Shown: piece after piece, positions 59,140 to 64,000 of the stretch
How the letters are laid out: every line of letters begins with the position of its first letter
Position numbering within the stretch: position 1 is the stretch's first letter
Source of the DNA: an uncultured Collinsella sp.
GTDB taxonomy: Bacteria > Actinomycetota > Coriobacteriia > Coriobacteriales > Coriobacteriaceae
Assembly: GCA_947001705.1 (NCBI GenBank)
Contig: CAMQHT010000006.1
Span: 1 to 64,000 of the forward strand
DNA length: 64,000 bases
Reading direction: 5' to 3'
Notes under the pieces: generated by a model
What the model saw: only the letters and a program-made list of their open reading frames with translations
What the model was told of the DNA's origin: nothing
The model's database searches: none
Position numbers and translations under genes: made by a program

Positions 59140-59787
59140 ATGACCGTCACCTACGATGCGTCCCGCGTGACGCTTGTCGATCACCCGCTCGTCCAGCACA
59201 AGCTGTCGATCCTGCGCGACAAAAACACCGGCACCAACCAGTTCCGCCAGCTCGTGCGCGAGCTCGCGCTTTTTGACGGCTACGAGGCCATGCGCGACCT
59301 GCCTATGGAAGACGTCGAGGTCGAGACCCCCATCACTACCGCCACGTTCAAACAGCTTGCCGGCAAGAAACTCGCCATCGTGCCCATCCTGCGTGCGGGC
59401 CTTGGCATGGTCGACGGCATCCTCGACCTGGTGCCCTCCGCTCGCGTGGGCCACATCGGCATGGAGCGCGACGAGGTCACCCACGAGCCGCACGAGTATT
59501 ACTGCAAGATGCCCAAGGATATCGACCAGCGCATCTGCCTGGTCGTCGACCCCATGCTTGCCACGGGCGGTTCGGCCGAGATGGCCATCAGCTACCTGCG
59601 CGAGCGCGGTGTCAAGGACATCCGCATGCTGTGCATCGTCGCGGCTCCCGAGGGCCTCAAGTCGCTGACCGAGAAGGACCCAGATGTGCATATCTATACC
59701 TGCGCCATCGACGACCATCTCAACGAGGCTGCCTACATCGTTCCCGGCCTCGGCGACGCCGGCGACCGCATCTACGGCACGCTCTAG
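59140..59787 (+). CDS. upp: uracil phosphoribosyltransferase
   Basis: A 215-residue type I PRTase. '[17 protein letters not shown]' is the PRPP-binding loop and '[16 protein letters not shown]' the C-terminal uracil-binding motif. It converts uracil and PRPP to UMP for pyrimidine salvage. It lies directly before the atp operon, as in many Gram-positive genomes. ATG 59140 follows GAAAGGGG; the open frame extends to 59080 without family sequence. Confidence 0.95.
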   Translation: MTVTYDASRVTLVDHPLVQHKLSILRDKNTGTNQFRQLVRELALFDGYEAMRDLPMEDVEVETPITTATFKQLAGKKLAIVPILRAGLGMVDGILDLVPSARVGHIGMERDEVTHEPHEYYCKMPKDIDQRICLVVDPMLATGGSAEMAISYLRERGVKDIRMLCIVAAPEGLKSLTEKDPDVHIYTCAIDDHLNEAAYIVPGLGDAGDRIYGTL

Positions 59788-59828
59788 TCGCTGGGCTAAA
59801 CGGCCGCGGCTGCAAATGCGAAGAAACG

Positions 59829-59863
59829 GTGCGCGCGGACGAACAAAAGGCGACCGCGCGCAC
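59829..59863. terminator. GC hairpin after upp
   Basis: GTGCGCGCGG pairs perfectly with CCGCGCGCAC (59854-59863). There is no T tract, so termination strength is uncertain. It separates upp from the atp promoter. Confidence 0.5.
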
Positions 59864-59978
59864 TCCTGTTAACGGACGTTTTGCCCTGCAGGGTTCGAGA
59901 AAAACGTATTACCGTACCTGCGGCATAAAGAAGGTCTTAAGAAAACGAACAGGTGCGTATTAACCGATGCTTTTTCGG

Positions 59979-60006
59979 TTGTACTTTAACGATTGGCTCG
60001 TACAAT
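59979..60006 (+). promoter_or_regulatory. promoter of the atp operon
   Basis: TTGTAC (59979-59984) and TACAAT (60001-60006) are separated by 16 bp, a good vegetative sigma-factor promoter, 62 nt upstream of the first atp-region gene. Confidence 0.7.
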
Positions 60007-60067
60007 AGTCACCAATGTTTGGCGGGAACTGTTCTGTGAAGCGTTAAAAAGGAAAGTGAGGACGCCA

Positions 60068-60379
60068 GTGTTTCAGATAGCCGATCTGCTCGCTATCGTT
60101 GCAGGTGCCATCGCGGGCGCAATTGCCTTCCTTCCCTTTGTCTTTACGATCAAGCCGGTTCTTGACGATAAACAGAATGCGGACATGCTCAAGGGTATGG
60201 TGAGTCTGGCGGTCTCGGCAATCGCCCTGCTCGTCTTTACCTTGGTTGTGTTTGTGTTGTTCGGAGAGGCATTTCGCATGTTCCTCCTGGGCGAGGCGAT
60301 CGGCTTCGTGGCCTTTATGGCCGCCTGCGCGGTTCGTGTCGCCAAGGCGCTGCGAGATCCTCATGAGGTCGAAAGGTAA
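60068..60379 (+). CDS. small membrane protein at the atpI position
   Basis: A 103-residue protein with three membrane segments (about residues 5-30, 42-68 and 75-95). It has no sequence signature strong enough to name it AtpI, but its place directly before atpB is the usual atpI place, where small proteins help assemble the c ring or supply Mg2+. Start GTG 60068 is set by GTGAGGA 6 nt upstream. It ends 3 nt before atpB. Confidence 0.6.
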   Translation: MFQIADLLAIVAGAIAGAIAFLPFVFTIKPVLDDKQNADMLKGMVSLAVSAIALLVFTLVVFVLFGEAFRMFLLGEAIGFVAFMAACAVRVAKALRDPHEVER

Positions 60380-60382
60380 GTC

Positions 60383-61186
60383 GTGGAAATTTTTGAAAAG
60401 CTGCCTGATGAGATTAATCATCTGGTCAGCGAGTTCAGCTCCACCCCTGTCGTGGGCGATCTGAGCTGCGGCATCACGCAGTACTCGTTTTGGCTGATCG
60501 TCTCCACGATCGTGCTCCTGATCGTCCTGACCGTGTTCAAGAAGAAGCAGACCCTGGTTCCCAAGGGCTTCTTCGTCAACGGTTTCGAGTACATCATCGA
60601 GTACGTCGAGAACGATATCGGCAAGGGTGTCGTGGGTGAGAACTGGAAGAAGCACTTCCCGTTCCTGTGCTCGCTTTTCCTGTTCATCCTGATCAATAAC
60701 ATGATCGGCCTGATCCCGGGAATGAAGCCCGGCACCGGCGCAATCGGCTCCACCGCCGCACTCGCCATTTTCGCCTTCGTGTACTTCATCTACTACGGAT
60801 GCAAGGCTCACGGCGTGATCGGCTACATCAAGAGCCTCGCCCCGCAGGGCGTGAGCTTCCCGATGAACGTGCTCGTGTGGGTCGTCGAGCTTTTCTCAAC
60901 CTTCCTGCGCCTCATCACGCTCGCCGTCCGTCTGTTCTGCAACATGTTCGCAGGACACGTGGTCATGGGCTCGTTCGCCATCATGGCGAGCATGTTCATG
61001 CAGCCGCTGCTTCAGCAGGTTTCCGCGGCCCACGCCGTCGGCGCCCTGCCTTCGCTGGCCTGGCTTGCCATCCTCATCCTGATCTATGCGATCGAGCTTG
61101 TGGTCGGCGCCATCCAGGCTTACGTCTTCACGGTCCTTACCGCCGTGTATGTCTCCGAGGCAGAGGAGGTCGCGGAGGAGGAGTAG
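60383..61186 (+). CDS. atpB: F-type ATP synthase subunit a
   Basis: A 267-residue membrane subunit forming the proton half-channels. 'LITLAVRLFCNMFAGH' has the essential Arg at R183. About six membrane segments are seen; 'NMIGLIPGMKPGTGAI' is the family motif in the first half. Start is GTG 60383, after GAAAGG. It is the second gene of the atp transcript and is followed by a 124-nt gap before atpE. Confidence 0.93.
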   Translation: MEIFEKLPDEINHLVSEFSSTPVVGDLSCGITQYSFWLIVSTIVLLIVLTVFKKKQTLVPKGFFVNGFEYIIEYVENDIGKGVVGENWKKHFPFLCSLFLFILINNMIGLIPGMKPGTGAIGSTAALAIFAFVYFIYYGCKAHGVIGYIKSLAPQGVSFPMNVLVWVVELFSTFLRLITLAVRLFCNMFAGHVVMGSFAIMASMFMQPLLQQVSAAHAVGALPSLAWLAILILIYAIELVVGAIQAYVFTVLTAVYVSEAEEVAEEE

Positions 61187-61310
61187 CCTTCCGTTCGCGC
61201 CTTAAAGGTAAGGCAATTCGTTAAACCGCCGGTGCCCGTACCCATGGAGCCCGGCAGTTATAAAAAGGTTATCCTGCGTGAAATAAGACACGCACGACAA
61301 AGGAGGAATC

Positions 61311-61505
61311 GTGGGAGTTATCGGTTACGGTCTCGGTGTTATCGGCGCTGGTCTTGCTATCGGCCTGTCTGCTCTGGGTGCTACGGGTGCTATGGCCCGT
61401 CAGCCTGAGGTCCAGGGCCGCGTGTTCACCGTCTTCATCATGGGCTCCGCCTTCGGCGAGGCTCTGGCTCTGATCGGCTTCGTTGTCGCGCTGATCGTTA
61501 AATAG
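61311..61505 (+). CDS. atpE: F-type ATP synthase subunit c, unusually short
   Basis: A 64-residue c-ring subunit: helix 1, the polar loop ARQPEVQGR (R30-Q31-P32), and helix 2 with the ion-binding Glu at E50 in GSAFGEALALIGF. Usual lengths are 70-90 residues. The start is fixed by AAAGGAGG just before GTG 61311, so the short N-terminus is real. Glu is followed by Ala, and the helix-1 Gln of Na+-type c subunits is replaced by a hydrophobic residue, so proton coupling is likely. Confidence 0.93.
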   Translation: MGVIGYGLGVIGAGLAIGLSALGATGAMARQPEVQGRVFTVFIMGSAFGEALALIGFVVALIVK

Positions 61506-61520
61506 CACGGAGCGTCAAGT

Positions 61521-62123
61521 ATGAATCTTTCATCCCAGAAGAGCGCGATCGCACTCTCCGCGTCCGCGGCCGCGCTGCTCATGCCGGTTTCCGCGTTCGC
61601 CGAGGACGGCGCTGCCGGTGCGGACATCCTCATCCCTAAGATGGCGGAGTTCATCCCGGCGCTTATCGCCTTCCTGATTATCTGGATCGTGCTGGCCAAG
61701 GTCGCCCTGCCGGGCATCATGAAAACCATGGAGGAGCGCGGCAAGAAGATCGAGGAGAGCCTCGACGAGGCCGAAAAGACCAAGCAGGAGGCTATCGCCA
61801 AGCGCGCTGAGTCCGACTCGATCGTCACCGACGCCCGTCGTCAGGCTGCCGACATCGTTCTCGAGGCCCGTAAGGACGCCGAGTCCGAGCGCGCCCGTAT
61901 CATCGAGGCTGCTCACAAGGAGGCCGAGGAGATCATCGCCAAGGCCCATACGACCGTCGAGGACGAGCGCAAGTCCATTTACGCCGGTGCCGCGAGCTCC
62001 ATCGCCGACCTGTCCGTTGCCGTCGCCACCAAGATCGTGGGCGAGGCACTCGAGGACGATGCCGAGCAGAAGAAGCTCATCGAGCGCTACATCCAGGAAG
62101 CAGGTAGCCTGAATGCCGACTAG
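61521..62123 (+). CDS. atpF: F-type ATP synthase subunit b with cleavable signal peptide
   Basis: A 200-residue b subunit. Residues 1-27 look like a signal peptide (PVSAFA-EDG), followed by a short outside segment, one membrane helix (about 40-62) and a long Glu/Lys/Ala-rich coiled coil (about 70-165) that forms the stator stalk. Most b subunits have only an N-terminal anchor; a signal-peptide form is known in some actinobacterial lineages. It overlaps atpH by 11 nt. Confidence 0.92.
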   Translation: MNLSSQKSAIALSASAAALLMPVSAFAEDGAAGADILIPKMAEFIPALIAFLIIWIVLAKVALPGIMKTMEERGKKIEESLDEAEKTKQEAIAKRAESDSIVTDARRQAADIVLEARKDAESERARIIEAAHKEAEEIIAKAHTTVEDERKSIYAGAASSIADLSVAVATKIVGEALEDDAEQKKLIERYIQEAGSLNAD

Positions 62124-62589
62124 CCGCTATCAGGACAAGGTGCTCGAGACCTACGCGCGCTCCCTTCTGGAAGCCGCTAAGGCCGAGAACCATGTGTTCG
62201 AGGACCTCGAGATGATCGAGCGCTTGGCTTCTGCCAGCCCCGAGATCATCGCCGTGCTCGACACCATGTCCAAGCGCGACCAGCTCGACCTTCTTCCCAA
62301 GGTGGCAGCTGCCTTTAAGTATGTTGCCGAGGAAGACGAGGATGTAGTGGGCGTGACCGTCACCACGGCGATCCCGCTCGACGACGAGCTGCGTCAAACC
62401 ATCACTAAGAAATGCGAGCAGGACTTCGGCCGCAAGGTATTCCTTATCGAGCAGGTCGACCCGTCTATCGTGGGCGGCCTGGTGCTCGAGGCCCGCGGCG
62501 AGCGTCGTGACATTTCCGTCAAGACGCAGCTGCGCATCGCGCAGGAGACCCTCGCAAACTCTGCTAATTCGTACGGAGGTGAAGCCTAA
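62113..62589 (+). CDS. atpH: F-type ATP synthase subunit delta
   Basis: A 158-residue delta subunit linking F1 to the b stalk. '[20 protein letters not shown]' is the N-terminal helical domain; '[20 protein letters not shown]' near residue 117 is the conserved C-terminal motif. Start ATG 62113 lies inside the end of atpF. Its TAA shares a base with the atpA ATG (TAATG), implying coupled translation. Confidence 0.92.
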   Translation: MPTSRYQDKVLETYARSLLEAAKAENHVFEDLEMIERLASASPEIIAVLDTMSKRDQLDLLPKVAAAFKYVAEEDEDVVGVTVTTAIPLDDELRQTITKKCEQDFGRKVFLIEQVDPSIVGGLVLEARGERRDISVKTQLRIAQETLANSANSYGGEA

Positions 62590-64000
62590 TGTCCGAAACC
62601 CTCAATGCCCAGGATATCGCCAAGAAACTGCAGGAGCAGCTCACGAGCCTCTCCGCGACGGTCGATACGCATGAGGTTTCAACGGTCGACGAGGTAGGCG
62701 ACGGCATCGCGCGCGTCTCCGGCCTCAAGAGCGCCATGGCAGGCGAGCTTCTGGAGTTCAAGAGCTCCGATACCGGTGAGACCGTCTTCGGCCTTGCCCA
62801 GAACCTTGACCGTGACGAGGTCGGCGCCGTTCTGTTCGGTGCCGTCGACTCCATCAAGGAAGGCGACGAGTGCCGCACCACTGGCCGCATTATGGATATC
62901 CCCGTGAGCCGTGCCATGCTCGGCCGCGTCGTCAATCCGCTCGGCCAGCCCATCGACGGCCTGGGCGACATCGTCGCCACGCACCGTCGCCCCATCGAGT
63001 TCAAGGCTCCCGGCGTCATCGATCGTACCCCGGTGTGCGAGCCGGTTCAGACCGGTCTGCTCGCTATCGACTCCATGGTGCCTATTGGCCGCGGTCAGCG
63101 TGAGCTCATTATCGGCGACCGTAAGACCGGTAAGACCGCCATCGCCATCGACGCTATCCTTAACCAGCGCGGCAAGGGCATGGTCTGCATCTATGTCGCC
63201 ATCGGCCAGAAGGCCTCCACGGTTGCCAACATCCGCGAGACCCTCGCTCAGCACGGTGCGCTCGACTACACCATCATCGTTTCGGCCACCGCTGCCGATT
63301 CCGCCCCTATGCAGTACATCGCGCCTATGGCCGGTGCCGCTATCGGCGAGTTCTTCATGTACAACGGCGAGGACGGCAAGCCCGCCAGCGAGACCAACCC
63401 CGGCGGCCACGTGCTCGTCATCTACGACGACCTGTCCAAGCAGGCTGTGGCCTACCGTCAGATGTCGCTGACGCTGCATCGTCCGCCCGGACGCGAGGCC
63501 TATCCTGGCGACATCTTCTACCTGCACTCTCGTCTGCTCGAGCGTGCCGTCAAGATGTCCAAGAAGAACGGTTACGGCTCCATGACGGCACTGCCGATCA
63601 TCGAGACCCAGGACGGCGACGTCTCGGCCTACATTCCGACCAACGTCATTTCCATTACCGATGGTCAGATCTACCTGCAGTCCGAGCTCTTCTTCCAGGG
63701 TCAGCGCCCGGCAGTCGACGTGGGCATCTCCGTGTCCCGCGTCGGTGGCGACGCTCAGACCAAGGCTATGAAGCAGGTTGCCGGCAACCTTCGCCTGGAC
63801 CTCGCTTCGTACCAGGAGCTCGCTGGCTTTACGCAGTTCGGCTCCGACCTCGACGAGGCTACTCAGAAGCAGCTGACCCATGGTGCTCGCATGACCGAGC
63901 TCCTGAAGCAGCCGCGTTACAAGCCGTTTGAGGTTGGCGAGCAGATCGTTACGCTGTTCGCTGGCAACGAGGGCTTCCTGGATGACCTGGAGATCGCCGA
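62589..64000 (+). CDS. atpA: F-type ATP synthase subunit alpha (3' end outside window)
   Basis: The first 470 residues of the alpha subunit are present; the usual length is ~500-550, so only the C-terminal part is missing. Walker A is [11 protein letters not shown] near residue 177; '[12 protein letters not shown]' and '[20 protein letters not shown]' are the nucleotide-site motifs, and [12 protein letters not shown] contains the Arg finger. Binds ATP at non-catalytic sites in F1. It begins on the last base of the atpH stop codon. Confidence 0.95.
   Translation, partial: MSETLNAQDIAKKLQEQLTSLSATVDTHEVSTVDEVGDGIARVSGLKSAMAGELLEFKSSDTGETVFGLAQNLDRDEVGAVLFGAVDSIKEGDECRTTGRIMDIPVSRAMLGRVVNPLGQPIDGLGDIVATHRRPIEFKAPGVIDRTPVCEPVQTGLLAIDSMVPIGRGQRELIIGDRKTGKTAIAIDAILNQRGKGMVCIYVAIGQKASTVANIRETLAQHGALDYTIIVSATAADSAPMQYIAPMAGAAIGEFFMYNGEDGKPASETNPGGHVLVIYDDLSKQAVAYRQMSLTLHRPPGREAYPGDIFYLHSRLLERAVKMSKKNGYGSMTALPIIETQDGDVSAYIPTNVISITDGQIYLQSELFFQGQRPAVDVGISVSRVGGDAQTKAMKQVAGNLRLDLASYQELAGFTQFGSDLDEATQKQLTHGARMTELLKQPRYKPFEVGEQIVTLFAGNEGFLDDLEIA

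Noticed and set aside
59880..59900. GGTTCGAG as a possible tRNA T-arm before the atp operon
   Set aside because: No acceptor stem or anticodon arm can be drawn around it.

Overview
This 64 kb window is GC-rich bacterial chromosome with dense coding and short leaders with GGAG-type ribosome binding sites. Gene content and style point to a Gram-positive-type anaerobe of the Coriobacteriia, most likely Collinsella or a close relative. That assignment is inference from content: an LTA-synthase-like enzyme, Gram-positive surface proteins, PTS sugar uptake, UbiD/UbiX chemistry and an atp operon with a very short c subunit. No rRNA, tRNA, CRISPR array, phage or complete insertion sequence was seen.

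Layout. 0.2-7.5 kb: an exported/surface cluster with two small proteins carrying SipW-type signal peptides, an 1820-residue repeat protein between them, and an LAATG-anchored protein. 8-16 kb: an LTA-synthase-like enzyme, a nitroreductase, the potassium transporter Kup, and a KdpD/KdpE-like two-component pair without kdpFABC. 16-20 kb: an RlmKL-type rRNA methyltransferase and a HAD phosphatase. 19.6-24.8 kb: a DeoR regulator, an ascorbate-family PTS (EIIA, EIIB, EIIC) and two near-identical transaldolases. 25-32 kb: Tex, then a Gfo/Idh dehydrogenase, OFA-type MFS permease and SDR dehydrogenase, with a divergent LysR regulator. 32-36.6 kb: a MarR-regulated heterodimeric ABC exporter. 37-40 kb: pyridoxal-type kinase, a small Cys-rich protein, a low-molecular-weight tyrosine phosphatase and an MFS efflux protein. 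40-46 kb: a prenyl-FMN decarboxylase locus made of an LpdD-like/Idi-like fusion, a DASS-type permease, UbiD, UbiX and a MerR regulator. 46-52.7 kb: an unknown membrane protein, an aldose-1-epimerase-like protein, a polar amino-acid ABC importer and an M20 peptidase. 52.9-57.5 kb: prfA, prmC with a large acidic insertion, a HicAB toxin-antitoxin pair and a Sua5/TsaC protein. 57.5-64 kb: glpK, upp and the start of the atp operon (AtpI-like, B, E, F, H, A; atpA runs off the window).

The most notable locus is 40.1-46 kb. It joins a putative prenyl-FMN handling domain (LpdD-like) to an Idi-like Nudix domain whose metal ligands are kept but whose catalytic Cys position is Ala. It sits beside the decarboxylase (UbiD) and flavin prenyltransferase (UbiX) that use this chemistry. 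The second striking theme is intergenic: several families of dispersed palindromes and inverted-repeat elements fill the gaps, many placed as transcription terminators, including a 103-bp exact repeat found downstream of two unrelated genes.
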